Positions 43,613 through 52,339 of a stretch of 64,000 nucleotides of DNA are shown in pieces. The notes under the pieces are model-generated. The model saw only the letters and a list, made by a program, of their open reading frames with translations. It was not told the DNA's origin and ran no database searches. Origin of the DNA: Dietzia sp032248695 (GTDB taxonomy: Bacteria; Actinomycetota; Actinomycetes; Mycobacteriales; Mycobacteriaceae); assembly GCF_032248695.1 (NCBI RefSeq), contig NZ_JAVHXC010000004.1:62001-126000 (forward strand), given 5' to 3'. Each line of letters begins with the position of its first letter. The first letter of the stretch is position 1. The position numbers and the translations under genes were made by a program.

Positions 43613-44859
43613 CCGCGCAGCTTTCCCCCGCACTGGACTGGCTGGACGACGCCGCCGCCGACAGGGCCGCCCGTCACGTGCGTCGGGCCCTGACCGCGCG
43701 CGCGGCGGACGACGGGGTGATCGACCTGGCCTCCAACGACTACCTGGGGCTGGGTCGCGACCCGCGCGTGGTGGAGGCGGCCGTGGCGGCGACGCGCCGG
43801 TGGGGTGCGGGTGCGACCGGATCGCGCCTGGTCACCGGCACCACCGAGGAGCACCTGGCGCTCGAGGCCGAGCTCGCCGAGTTCTGCGGCCAGCCCGCCG
43901 GACTGGTGTTCTCCTCCGGGTACACGGCCAACCTCGGCGCGGTGGTGGCGCTGTCGGGTCGGGGGTCGCTCATCGTCTCCGACGGGGGCTCGCACGCCTC
44001 GCTGGTCGACGCGTGCCGGCTGTCGCGGGCGCGGGTCGTGGTGGTCGAGCGCGGCGATGTCGAGGCGGTCGCCAAGGCCCTGGCCACGCGCGGCGAGGAC
44101 CGCGCCCTGGTGGTGACCGACTCGGTGTACAGCGCCGACGGCGAGCTGGCCCCGCTGCTCGCCCTGCACGGCGCGAGCAGGGCGCACGGCGCGGTGCTGC
44201 TGGTCGACGAGGCCCACGGCCTGGGCGTGCGCGGCGCCGGCGGCCGCGGCCTCGTGGCGGAGCTGGGGCTTAATCGGCACGAGGACGTGGTGGTGACGGC
44301 GACACTGTCCAAGGCTCTCGGCTCGCAGGGTGGCGTGGTGCTGGCCTCCGGGCGGGTGCGCGACCACCTGGTGGACACCGCGCGGACCTTCATCTTCGAC
44401 ACCGGTCTCGCCCCGTCCGCGGTGGGCGCGGCGCGCGCGGCGCTGGGCGTCCTGCGCGAGGAGCCCACCCGCGCCGCCCGGGCGCTCGAGGTGGCCGAGC
44501 ACCTGGCCGCCGTGACGGGTGCCGATCAACCGTGTTCGGCGGTGGTGTCGGTGATCCTCGGCGACCCCGCCCGCGCGGTCTCGGCGGCCGCACGGTGCCT
44601 CGAACTGGGCGTGCGCGTGGGCTGCTTCCGTCCGCCGTCGGTGCCCGACGGCACGGCCCGGTTGCGGCTCACCGCCCGCGCGGACCTGTCCGCGGCCGAC
44701 CTCGCACGGGCGGGTGACGTGCTGGTGCAGGCGCTGGCCGAGCACGGGCACCGGCACGGGCACCGGCACGGCCGCCGGGCCCCGCGGGCTGCGCAGCTCG
44801 ACGAGCCCGCCGCGCGGCTCGAACGGCCCGCCGCTCGGCTCGAGGGGGCCTCGACATGA
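43609..44859 (+). CDS. bioF: 8-amino-7-oxononanoate synthase
   Basis: 416 residues. PLP-dependent condensation of pimeloyl-ACP/CoA with alanine. DLASNDYLGLG, GSRLVTGTTEEHLALEAELA and the PLP Lys235 in TATLSKALGSQGG are diagnostic, with LLVDEAHGLGVRG before them. The last 40 residues add a His/Arg repeat (EHGHRHGHRHGRR) and two PAARLE repeats not needed for the fold. It starts by ATGA overlap with bioA. Confidence 0.94.
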   Translation: MTAQLSPALDWLDDAAADRAARHVRRALTARAADDGVIDLASNDYLGLGRDPRVVEAAVAATRRWGAGATGSRLVTGTTEEHLALEAELAEFCGQPAGLVFSSGYTANLGAVVALSGRGSLIVSDGGSHASLVDACRLSRARVVVVERGDVEAVAKALATRGEDRALVVTDSVYSADGELAPLLALHGASRAHGAVLLVDEAHGLGVRGAGGRGLVAELGLNRHEDVVVTATLSKALGSQGGVVLASGRVRDHLVDTARTFIFDTGLAPSAVGAARAALGVLREEPTRAARALEVAEHLAAVTGADQPCSAVVSVILGDPARAVSAAARCLELGVRVGCFRPPSVPDGTARLRLTARADLSAADLARAGDVLVQALAEHGHRHGHRHGRRAPRAAQLDEPAARLERPAARLEGAST

Positions 44860-45608
44860 CGGGCGCGGCGGTCGTGGTCACCGGCACCGGCACGGACGTC
44901 GGCAAGACCGTCGCCACCGCGGCGCTGGCCGCCGCCGCCCGGGCCGCCGGGTGGGACGTGGGCATCTGCAAGCCGATCCAGACCGGGGTCGGGCCGGACG
45001 AGCCCGGCGACGCCCACGAGGCCGCCCGCCTCTCGGGGGCGCGGCGCGTGCTGGAGGTGCGGCGGCTCCCCGATCCGCTCGCGCCCGAGACCGCCGCCCG
45101 CGTGACCGGGGCGCCGCAGTCCACGCTGGCGGACCTGGTCGAGCCGATCCGCGGCTGGCTCGCCGCGCCGGCGGGCGCCGCGCCCGCCCCCGGCCGGCTC
45201 GACCTCGTCGAGGGCGCCGGCGGCGTGCTGGTGCGCCTGGGCACCGACCTCACCGTGCTCGACCTGGCCACCGCGCTCGACGCCCCGGTGATCGTGGTGG
45301 CCCGCGCCGGCCTGGGCACCCTGTCGGACACCGAGCTGGCGGTACGCGCGATCGAGTCGGCGGGCCTGCGGTGCGCGGGGATCGTGCTCGGGTCGTGGCC
45401 CTACGACCCCAGCCTGGCCGAACGGTGCAACCTGGAGGACCTCCCGCGCCTGACCGGCGTGCCGCTACTCGGCCGGGTCCCCTCCGGCGCGGGTGGCCTG
45501 TCGCCGGCGGAGTTCACCGGTCGCGCGCCGGGGTGGTTCGGGTCGGACCTGCTCCCGGGGCTGATCCGCACCGCTCACCACGCGGCCCCCACCGGGGCGA
45601 GCCGGTAG
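44856..45608 (+). CDS. bioD: ATP-dependent dethiobiotin synthetase
   Basis: 250 residues. Closes the ureido ring of dethiobiotin using CO2 and ATP. P-loop GTGTDVGKT (10-18), substrate Lys in CKPIQTG, and LDLVEGAGGVLVRL are BioD signatures. It overlaps bioF by ATGA. No early pimelate genes (bioC/bioH or bioW) follow, so only the late biotin pathway is here. Confidence 0.94.
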   Translation: MTGAAVVVTGTGTDVGKTVATAALAAAARAAGWDVGICKPIQTGVGPDEPGDAHEAARLSGARRVLEVRRLPDPLAPETAARVTGAPQSTLADLVEPIRGWLAAPAGAAPAPGRLDLVEGAGGVLVRLGTDLTVLDLATALDAPVIVVARAGLGTLSDTELAVRAIESAGLRCAGIVLGSWPYDPSLAERCNLEDLPRLTGVPLLGRVPSGAGGLSPAEFTGRAPGWFGSDLLPGLIRTAHHAAPTGASR

Positions 45609-45635
45609 AATCGGACCGACGTCGACGCAAGGAGG
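45606..45635 (+). promoter_or_regulatory. Promoter and strong ribosome site of the VbhA-Fic pair
   Basis: TAGAAT (45606-45611) overlaps the bioD stop codon and is a near-ideal -10 box. AAGGAGG (45629-45635) is a perfect Shine-Dalgarno five bases before the CTG at 45641. Confidence 0.55.
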
Positions 45636-45640
45636 ACACC

Positions 45641-45838
45641 CTGTCCACCCGCATCCGCCCGACCACCGATCAGGCCCTCGCCGGGGCGACCGCCGGCCAT
45701 CTAATGGCCGGCATGGAGCCGTCCCCGGAGGCCGCCGACATCACCCGCCGCTTCGCCGACGGGCTGCTCAGCCGCGACGAGGCCCTCGCCGCGATCCGCG
45801 CCGCGGTGCGCGAGCGCACCGCCGGGGCCACCGCCTGA
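45641..45838 (+). CDS. VbhA-like antitoxin of a Fic toxin, CTG start
   Basis: 65 residues. It resembles VbhA, the small antitoxin that plugs the ATP site of VbhT-type Fic proteins: GATAGHLMAGMEPSPEAA, then a helix ending RRFADGLLSRDEALAAIR. The frame has no ATG, GTG or TTG between the Shine-Dalgarno and the conserved region; CTG 45641 is the only codon at the right spacing, so a CTG start is proposed. The inhibitory S/TxxxE(G/N) motif is not evident: the aligned position reads LMAGMEP, with Ala where VbhA has Glu. The fic gene follows after 20 bases. Confidence 0.7.
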   Translation: MSTRIRPTTDQALAGATAGHLMAGMEPSPEAADITRRFADGLLSRDEALAAIRAAVRERTAGATA

Positions 45839-45858
45839 TCCGATCGTGGTGAGCACGC

Positions 45859-46563
45859 ATGGCCTCCCGGGATCCGTATCGGGAGCCCTCGGGGGTCCTG
45901 CGTAACCTCCTCGGCGTCACCGACCCCGCCGTGCTCGCCGAGTACGAACGCGACCTCGCCTTCTTCCGGGTCGTGGAGCTGGAACTCCACCCCGTCGACG
46001 GCTGCTTCGACTTCGCCCACCTCCGGGCGATCCACCGGTACATCCTCCAGGACATCTACGACTGGGCCGGCGAGCTGCGGACGGTCGACACCCGCGCGCT
46101 CGGCATCCCCCACGCCCGGCCGCAGTTCCTGGCCGACGAGCTCGACCGGGTGTTCCGCCGGATCGCGGACGACCCGCCCAGCACCACCGAGCCCGACGAC
46201 GCCACCGACACGATCGCGTCGCACTGGTCCGAGCTCACGCTGGTCCACCCCTTCCGCGACGGCAACAGTCGCACCCAGCGAGTGTTCTTCGACCAGATGT
46301 TCCGCCACGCCGGGTGGGCGGTCGACTGGTCGGACGTCGACGCGACCGCAGCGCACGCCGCGCGCCACATGTCCGTGTACGGGCGGCCCGACTATCTGGC
46401 GGACCTGCTCCGTCGCGCCGTCCACCCCGCCGGCGACATGGCCGACGGGCACCTGTCCGCGACTCTGGGCTCGTTGTCGGTGGTCGACGCGGTCGAGCAT
46501 TTCCACGCCATGCGGGCACACCGCGCGGCGGGCATCACCGACCCGTACGGTCGCCGCCGATGA
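45859..46563 (+). CDS. Fic-domain AMP-transferase toxin (VbhT-like)
   Basis: 234 residues. The Fic core motif is HPFRDGNSRTQR (His130 onward), with Ser in place of the second Gly of the HxFx[D/E]GNGR consensus; such GNSR variants are known in the family. The N-terminal part (YILQDIYDWAGELRTVD) matches VbhT-type Fic domains that AMPylate DNA gyrase/topoisomerase IV subunits. It lacks its own inhibitory helix, which is expected on the upstream VbhA-like protein. No C-terminal secretion (BID) domain is present, so it is a resident toxin-antitoxin module. Confidence 0.86.
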   Translation: MASRDPYREPSGVLRNLLGVTDPAVLAEYERDLAFFRVVELELHPVDGCFDFAHLRAIHRYILQDIYDWAGELRTVDTRALGIPHARPQFLADELDRVFRRIADDPPSTTEPDDATDTIASHWSELTLVHPFRDGNSRTQRVFFDQMFRHAGWAVDWSDVDATAAHAARHMSVYGRPDYLADLLRRAVHPAGDMADGHLSATLGSLSVVDAVEHFHAMRAHRAAGITDPYGRRR

Positions 46564-46566
46564 CCG

Positions 46567-46917
46567 TCAGGTGAGGTCGAGGAAGCCGCGCAGTTCGTCG
46601 AACGACTCCCGCACCACGGTGAAGTGCGCCCACTTCCCGCGCTGCTCGCGGGACAGCAGGCCGGCGTCCACGAGCTTCTTGAGGTGGTGGCTGACGGTCG
46701 GCTGGCTGAGGTCCACCACGTCGATCAGGTCGCACGCGCACACCGACTCGCACCCCTGCGCTGCGATGTGCGAGAGCAGCCGCAGGCGCGCCGGGTCGGC
46801 CAGGGCCTTGAGCCTGACCGCCATGCGTTCCGCGGTGGGCACGTCGAGCGGTCCGGCTGACATCGAGCAGCAGGTGTCGCGCACCGCGACCGTCCCACCC
46901 GGATCCCTCGCCGTCAT
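46567..46917 (-). CDS. arsR: ArsR-family arsenic-responsive repressor
   Basis: 116 residues from ATG 46917, preceded by GGAAGGGG; ATG 46941 would add eight residues. Winged helix with DLSQPTVSHHLKKLVDAGLL. Metal-site cysteines are plentiful: an N-terminal CC pair (DTCCSM) and CESVCACDL near the recognition helix, suitable for three-coordinate As(III) binding. It is divergent from acr3, whose promoter it should repress until arsenite binds. Confidence 0.88.
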   Translation of the reverse strand: MTARDPGGTVAVRDTCCSMSAGPLDVPTAERMAVRLKALADPARLRLLSHIAAQGCESVCACDLIDVVDLSQPTVSHHLKKLVDAGLLSREQRGKWAHFTVVRESFDELRGFLDLT

Positions 46918-46944
46918 CGCCACCCCTTCCGGCCGAGCCATACA

Positions 46945-46974
46945 TTGACACCCTTCGATACGTCAGCCTAGCCT
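46945..46974 (+). promoter_or_regulatory. acr3-arsC promoter with putative ArsR operator
   Basis: TTGACA (46945-46950) and TAGCCT (46969-46974) are separated by 18 bases. TGAC-N12-GTCA (46946-46965) is an inverted repeat covering the -35 and spacer. TATCGA on the other strand (46955-46960) may be the arsR -10. Confidence 0.55.
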
Positions 46975-47015
46975 CGCTCCGTAGACATTCGCCGACCCAA
47001 GGATCCGCCGCGCTG

Positions 47016-48182
47016 ATGAGCACACCCCCGACTGCGCCCGCCGCCGCGCCGGTCGCCAAGGAGATGTCCTTCCTCGACCGATATCTGGCGGTGTGGATCC
47101 TCGTGGCGATGGCCGCCGGCCTCCTGCTGGGGCGGTTCGTCCCCGGCCTCGACCGCGCGCTGGACGCGGGGAAGGTCGGCGGGATCTCCGTCCCAATCGC
47201 CGTCGGCCTGCTCGTGATGATGTACCCGGTCCTGGCCAAGGTCCGCTACGACGAGACCCACCGGGTGACCGGGGACCGCCGCCTGCTCACCCTCTCGCTG
47301 ATCCTCAACTGGATCCTGGGTCCGGCGTTCATGTTCGCGCTGGCGTGGATCTTCCTGCCGGACCTGCCGGAGTACCGCACCGGCCTCATCATCGTCGGCC
47401 TGGCCCGCTGCATCGCCATGGTGTTCATCTGGAACGACCTGGCCTGCGGTGATCGTGAGGCCGCGGCCGTCCTGGTCGCGATCAACTCGGTGTTCCAGGT
47501 GGTCGCGTTCGGGGCGCTGGGCTGGTTCTATCTGCAGGTCCTGCCCGGCTGGCTGGGCCTGGAAACCACCACCGCGGAGTTCTCCGTGTGGGCGATCGTC
47601 GCGTCGGTGCTGGTGTTCCTCGGCATCCCCCTGCTGGCCGGCTTCCTCACGCGCGTCCTCGGCGAACGCGCGCGCGGACGCACCTGGTACGAGGAGACCT
47701 TCCTCCCGCGGATCGGACCGTGGGCGCTGTACGGGCTGCTCTTCACGATCGTCCTGCTGTTCGCCATGCAGGGCGAGGCCATCACCTCCCGGCCGCTGGA
47801 CGTGGCGCGGATGGCGGTACCCCTGCTGCTGTACTTCGTGCTGATGTTCTTCTTCAGCCTGTTCGTCTCCCGGGCCGTCCGCCTCAACTACGCCAAGTCC
47901 ACCTCGGTGGCGTTCACGGCGTCGGGCAACAACTTCGAGCTCGCGATCGCGGTGTCGATCGGCACGTTCGGCATCGCCTCGGGCCAGGCGCTCGCCGGGG
48001 TCGTGGGCCCGCTCATCGAGGTGCCCGTCCTGGTCGGGCTGGTCTACGTCGCGCTGTGGCTCGGCCCGCGCCTGTTCCCCGGCGACCCCACGCTGCCTGA
48101 CCGCCCCGGCCGCCACGCCACGCCGACACCCTCCGCCACGCCACCCCACTCCACCACCCCGACCCCCGGAGCCGGCTCATGA
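47016..48182 (+). CDS. acr3: Arsenite efflux transporter, ACR3 family
   Basis: 388 residues and ten membrane segments. The ACR3 signature is GLARCIAMVFIWNDLACGD, with the transport Cys132 and a second Cys144; SGNNFELAIAVSIG carries the conserved Asn/Glu of the second half. It expels As(III) at the plasma membrane. The C-terminus is a Pro/Thr-rich tail. A weak AAGGA lies 12 bases before ATG 47016. Co-transcribed with arsC and a flavoprotein by overlapping ends. Confidence 0.94.
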   Translation: MSTPPTAPAAAPVAKEMSFLDRYLAVWILVAMAAGLLLGRFVPGLDRALDAGKVGGISVPIAVGLLVMMYPVLAKVRYDETHRVTGDRRLLTLSLILNWILGPAFMFALAWIFLPDLPEYRTGLIIVGLARCIAMVFIWNDLACGDREAAAVLVAINSVFQVVAFGALGWFYLQVLPGWLGLETTTAEFSVWAIVASVLVFLGIPLLAGFLTRVLGERARGRTWYEETFLPRIGPWALYGLLFTIVLLFAMQGEAITSRPLDVARMAVPLLLYFVLMFFFSLFVSRAVRLNYAKSTSVAFTASGNNFELAIAVSIGTFGIASGQALAGVVGPLIEVPVLVGLVYVALWLGPRLFPGDPTLPDRPGRHATPTPSATPPHSTTPTPGAGS

Positions 48183-48622
48183 GCGAATCCGCCCGCACTC
48201 CCAGCGTCCTGTTCGTCTGCGTGCGCAACGGCGGCAAGTCCCAGATGGCCGCCGCGCTGATGCGCCTGCACGCGGGCGACGCGGTCGAGGTCCACTCCGC
48301 CGGCACCGAACCCGGGTCGAAGATCAACGGGCTGTCGGCGGAGGCGGTGGCCGAGGTGGGTGCGGACATGTCGGGCGAGGCGCCCACCGCGCTCGACCCC
48401 GAACTGATGCGCCGGGTGGACCGGGTGGTGGTGCTCGGCGCCGAGGCCGCCGGGGAGATCGGCGACGACGACGAGGTCACCGCTGTCGATGTGTGGCGGA
48501 CCGATGAGCCCTCGGACCGGGGCATCGAGGGGCTGGAGCGGATGCGTCTGGTCCGCGATGACATCGACCGCCGGGTCCGCGCGCTGATCGCCGAACTGGT
48601 CGACTCGGAGGCACATCAGTGA
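48179..48622 (+). CDS. arsC: Arsenate reductase, low-molecular-weight phosphatase type
   Basis: 147 residues of the LMW-PTPase fold. The anion loop is CVRNGGKSQ (nucleophile Cys14), with Lys20 where the consensus CX5R has Arg, a form seen in actinobacterial arsenate reductases linked to mycothiol/mycoredoxin. VDVWRTDEPSDRG is the Asp loop. It reduces As(V) to As(III), which Acr3 then exports. ATGA overlap with acr3. Confidence 0.85.
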   Translation: MSESARTPSVLFVCVRNGGKSQMAAALMRLHAGDAVEVHSAGTEPGSKINGLSAEAVAEVGADMSGEAPTALDPELMRRVDRVVVLGAEAAGEIGDDDEVTAVDVWRTDEPSDRGIEGLERMRLVRDDIDRRVRALIAELVDSEAHQ

Positions 48623-49953
48623 CCACTGCTGCGACTGATCTGCCCGTCGTCGTCATCGGCGCGGGCCCCGTCGGCCTGGCCACCGCCGCCCACCTGCGCG
48701 AGCGGGGTCTCACTCCACTGGTCCTCGAGGCCGGTCCGACGGCGGCGGCCGCCGTCCGCCGGTGGGGGCACACCCGCCTGTTCTCCCCGTGGCGCTACAA
48801 CATCGACGACGCCGCGAGACGGCTCCTCGAGCCGACCGGGTGGCAGTCCCCCGACCCGGAATCGCTGCCGACCGGCCATGAGCTTGCCGACGCCTACCTC
48901 GAGCCGCTGGCCAGCCTTCTGAACTCCGACGTCCGGACCGGCGCCCGCGTCGTCGCGGTCTCCCGCGCCGGGATGGACAAGACCCGCTCCGCGGGACGCG
49001 AGCAGACCCCGTTCCTCGTGCGCGTCGAGTGGGCCGACGGGCCGGCCTCCGACGTGTTCGCCCGGGCGGTCATCGACGCTTCCGGGACGTGGGGCCAGCC
49101 CAATCCCCTCGGGCGCTCGGGTCTGCCCGCGCCCGGGGAGCTCGAGGCCGCCGCCCGCGGCCGGATCACCGCACCACTCCCGGACATCACCGGCTCCGAC
49201 CGCGACCACTTCGCCGGCCGCCATGTCCTGGTCGTCGGCGCCGGGCACTCCGCGGCCAACTCCTTGCTCGAACTGGTCGACCTCGCCCGGGAGGTGCCCG
49301 GTACCCGGATCAGCTGGGCAGTGCGCTCGGTGGACCTGTCCGGCGTCTACGGCGGAGGTGACCGCGACGAGCTGGCCGCACGCGGGGCGCTGGGGACGCG
49401 CCTGCGCGAGGCGGTGGAGTCCGGTGTGATCGATGCGCTCACCTCGTTCACTATCGCATCGTTCACGTCCACCGACTCAGGGCTGACCGTTCACGCCGAC
49501 ACCCCCTCCGGGCCGGAGGAGGTGACCGTGGACCTGCTGGTCCCCGCCACCGGCTTCCGCCCCGACCTGTCGATCCTGTCCGAGCTCCGGCTCGCCCTGG
49601 ACCCGGCCGTGGAAGCCCCCCACCAGCTCGGCCCGCTCATCGACCCGGAGTTCCACTCCTGCGGCAGCGTCGAACCGCACGGCGAGCGCGTCCTGGCCCA
49701 CCCGGAGCCGGGCTTCTACATCGTGGGCATGAAGAGCTACGGGCGGGCACCGACCTTCCTCATGGCCACCGGCTACGAGCAGGTGCGTTCGATCGCCGCG
49801 GCGCTGGCGGGCGACCGGGAGGCCGCCGATGACGTCAGACTCGAACTGCCCGAGACCGGGGTGTGCTCGACCGATCTCGGGGGCTCGTGCGACGCGCCCG
49901 CCGCACCGCAGCTCATCACCCTCACCTCGTCCGGCGGGTCGAGCTGCTGCTGA
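48619..49953 (+). CDS. Arsenic-operon FAD/NAD(P)-binding flavoprotein
   Basis: 444 residues. Two dinucleotide motifs, VVIGAGPVGLATAAHL (11-26) and VLVVGAGHSAANSLLEL (about 204-220), plus VPATGFRPDLS, place it among the monooxygenase/thioredoxin-reductase-like flavoproteins common at the end of ars operons (sometimes called ArsO or ArsT-like). The tail carries CSTDLGGSCD and ends SSGGSSCC; these four cysteines could bind As(III) or relay electrons. GTG start in the arsC stop. Exact reaction unknown. Confidence 0.78.
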   Translation: MTTAATDLPVVVIGAGPVGLATAAHLRERGLTPLVLEAGPTAAAAVRRWGHTRLFSPWRYNIDDAARRLLEPTGWQSPDPESLPTGHELADAYLEPLASLLNSDVRTGARVVAVSRAGMDKTRSAGREQTPFLVRVEWADGPASDVFARAVIDASGTWGQPNPLGRSGLPAPGELEAAARGRITAPLPDITGSDRDHFAGRHVLVVGAGHSAANSLLELVDLAREVPGTRISWAVRSVDLSGVYGGGDRDELAARGALGTRLREAVESGVIDALTSFTIASFTSTDSGLTVHADTPSGPEEVTVDLLVPATGFRPDLSILSELRLALDPAVEAPHQLGPLIDPEFHSCGSVEPHGERVLAHPEPGFYIVGMKSYGRAPTFLMATGYEQVRSIAAALAGDREAADDVRLELPETGVCSTDLGGSCDAPAAPQLITLTSSGGSSCC

Positions 49954-49965
49954 CCGCGGCGTGGT

Positions 49966-49997
49966 GAGGGCCGGCGCACCGTCCTCGCCGGCTACCC
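49966..49997. terminator. Bidirectional terminator after the ars operon
   Basis: GCCGGCG (49970-49976) pairs with CGCCGGC (49986-49992), and the stem can extend through GAGGG and CCCTC with a two-base bulge. It lies between convergent genes and covers the stop of the following minus-strand gene. Confidence 0.6.
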
Positions 49998-50534
49998 TCC
50001 CGTCGACCGGGCCTTTCGCTCCAGAAGCCAGATGGCGGCTCCCGTCGCGACGCCGGCGACCACCCCGGTCCGGGTATGGGCGCCACGGACGCCTCGCGCC
50101 GCGCGACGCTCGCCCCAGCGGAAGATCGCCCGCTCGGCCGCGACCGTCCCGGCCACTCCGAGCGCGCCCAGCACGGTCACCGCGGCCAGCGCGGTGATGG
50201 TGGCCCTGATCCTCGCGGCCCGACCCGGCTCCGCGGTGGTCAGCCCCAGGGCGTCGGCGTCGATGACGGGAGCGACGGCGGCCAGTTGGGCGATCCCACT
50301 GAGGTCCACCTCGGCATCCGTCGTGTCCCGGCCGGAGCTCACGGAGTCGTCGTCATCGTCGTCAGACCTGGCCGACCACACCGCCACTCCCACGTTGGCC
50401 AGCAGCAGACCCGCCTTGACCCACCCGCGCGCCCGACGCGAGCCCACCACGTCCGGCAGGGCGTACCAGGCCGCCATCGTCGCGCCGCTGATCGCGGCGT
50501 CGGCCGCCGCCCTACGTCCGTGCCCCTCGCCCAC
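49992..50534 (-). CDS. Small membrane protein of unknown function with poly-Asp tract
   Basis: 180 residues from GTG 50534 with GGGAGG seven bases upstream. Hydrophobic segments near 15-27, 40-54, 112-132 and 155-172. Between them is an acidic stretch SARSDDDDDDSVSS (Asp6 coded at 50346-50363). A positive-inside pattern (RWGERRAARGVRG) is seen near the third segment. No family recognised; similar small proteins occur in actinobacteria as uncharacterised membrane proteins. Confidence 0.65.
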   Translation of the reverse strand: MGEGHGRRAAADAAISGATMAAWYALPDVVGSRRARGWVKAGLLLANVGVAVWSARSDDDDDDSVSSGRDTTDAEVDLSGIAQLAAVAPVIDADALGLTTAEPGRAARIRATITALAAVTVLGALGVAGTVAAERAIFRWGERRAARGVRGAHTRTGVVAGVATGAAIWLLERKARSTGG

Positions 50535-50638
50535 TTCGCGCCTCCCGGTATCGATCTCAGGGGGCTCAACGACCTCGGCGCCGCCGGAGTTCCGCGGCGC
50601 GCCCGCCGACGCGTGCGCGAGGGGGCGGCGCGGCGTGT

Positions 50639-52192
50639 TCAGCCGGCCATGTGCCGCGCGGCGAGGTGGCTGAACAGCACGGACGTCCCGATCGGGTTGC
50701 CACCGCCGGGGTAGACCTCGCCGCTCGGCGCGGCCATCGTGTTGCCGGCCGCATACAGGCCGGGGATCGGCTCACCGGAGGCGTCGAGGACGCGGGCGTG
50801 GACGTCGGTCCGCAGGCCGCCCTTGGTGCCGAGGTCGGAGAACCCGAAGGCCGCGGCGTGGAACGGGCCGGACTCGATGGGCGCGAACGGGGCGGCGCCC
50901 TCGCTGAACAGTCGGTCGTAGGCCTCGTCGCCGCGCCCGAAGTCCGCGTCCTGGCCTGCGGCGACGAACTCGTTGAAGCGGCGGACCGAGGCGACGAGGG
51001 ACTCCTCGGGCACACCGATCTCGCGGGCCAGGTCCTCGAGGGTCTCCCCGCTGCGCCAGAGCCCGGCCTCCTGGTACTTCTCCGTCTCCACCATCGAGAC
51101 GTTGGGCGCCAGGACGGGGGGCCTGCCGTCTCCGGTGTTGTCGTAGACCAGCCAGTACGGCGCGGTCAGCTTTCCCGCCGCCACCTGGTCGAGCATGGTG
51201 CGCGCGAGCGAGTCGTAGGGCGCGGACTCGTTGGCGAAGCGCTCCCCGTCCTGGTTGACGAACATCCCGCCGACGATGCCCAGCGCGAACGCGGCGCGGC
51301 CGTCCGGGTGCATGAGTCCGGGAGACCACCACGCCTGGTCCAGCAGGTCGGTGTCGGCGCCCACCGCCAGGGCGGCCTGCAGCGCGGACCCGTCGTTGGT
51401 CGGCGGGCCCATGGTGTCCTTGGCCTCGCCCGGCACGCCGTACTCGGTGCGCAGGTCCTGGTTGGCCTCGAAGCCGCCGGCGGCGAGTAGGACGCCGCGG
51501 TCGGTGCGGATGCGCAGTCGGGCACCGTCCCGCTCGACCACAGCGCCCACGACGCGGCCGGCGTCGTCGGTGAGGAGCTCGCGCAGCGTCGTGTTGAGGT
51601 GCACGGTCGCGTTCTCATACGCCTCGATCGCGGTGAGGAACCGCGCGACCATGGCCCGGCCCCCGATGAACAGATCGTCGGGATGCGCGGCGCCCAGGCG
51701 ATCGGTGTCGAGCGGACCGCGGATCACCTCGCGCAGGTGGGGTGCCTCGGCGACGGGCATCGGGGTGGGGATGATGTGCCGCTTGCCGTCCAGCCGGGCC
51801 TTGGGGGCGCTGCCGAAGTAGTCGATCCACGGGTAGGCCATGAAGGACAGGTGCGGGTCCTGCTCGAGGTACTCGATGAGCGGGGCGCCGCCGCGGACGT
51901 AGGTCTCCTGGAGGTCGGCCGGGGTGCGGTCACCGACGACCGCCCGGTAGTACTCGAGCGCGTCCTCGATCGTGTCGTCGATCCCCTCGCGCTGATAGAC
52001 GGGGTTGACCGGGTACCAGACGCCGCCGCCGGCGGAGTAGGCCGTGGTGCCGCCGAACCGGTCGCTGGCCTCGATCATCGTGACGGTCAGGCCCTCGCGG
52101 GCGGCGGTGTACGTGCCGCACAGACCACCGCCCCCGGACCCGACGACCAGGACGTCCACGACCTCGTCGAAGCCTGCTGCGGTTTGCGCCAT
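50639..52192 (-). CDS. FAD-dependent oxidoreductase of the 3-ketosteroid dehydrogenase / fumarate reductase family
   Basis: 517 residues. FAD motif VLVVGSGGGGLCGTYTAARE (14-33), then DRFGGTTAYSAGGGVWYP, and a C-terminal LYAAGNTMAAPSGEVYPGGGNPIG. These match KstD-like flavoproteins that dehydrogenate steroid A rings or similar substrates. GAGGAG lies seven bases before ATG 52192. No steroid-catabolism genes are nearby, so the substrate is open. It stands alone, 147 bases after the glutamine synthetase gene. Confidence 0.82.
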   Translation of the reverse strand: MAQTAAGFDEVVDVLVVGSGGGGLCGTYTAAREGLTVTMIEASDRFGGTTAYSAGGGVWYPVNPVYQREGIDDTIEDALEYYRAVVGDRTPADLQETYVRGGAPLIEYLEQDPHLSFMAYPWIDYFGSAPKARLDGKRHIIPTPMPVAEAPHLREVIRGPLDTDRLGAAHPDDLFIGGRAMVARFLTAIEAYENATVHLNTTLRELLTDDAGRVVGAVVERDGARLRIRTDRGVLLAAGGFEANQDLRTEYGVPGEAKDTMGPPTNDGSALQAALAVGADTDLLDQAWWSPGLMHPDGRAAFALGIVGGMFVNQDGERFANESAPYDSLARTMLDQVAAGKLTAPYWLVYDNTGDGRPPVLAPNVSMVETEKYQEAGLWRSGETLEDLAREIGVPEESLVASVRRFNEFVAAGQDADFGRGDEAYDRLFSEGAAPFAPIESGPFHAAAFGFSDLGTKGGLRTDVHARVLDASGEPIPGLYAAGNTMAAPSGEVYPGGGNPIGTSVLFSHLAARHMAG

Positions 52193-52339
52193 CGCCTGTC
52201 TCCTCACTCCCGGCGCCCGTGAGCAGGGCGCACGTCCGGCGGGCTCCACACCCGTGGACGCCGACCCTAGAGCGGGCCGGGACGGCACAGCCGAGCCGGT
52301 TCCGGTGAGCGGGAGGTGGCGAGCCCGCCCACGGCGACG

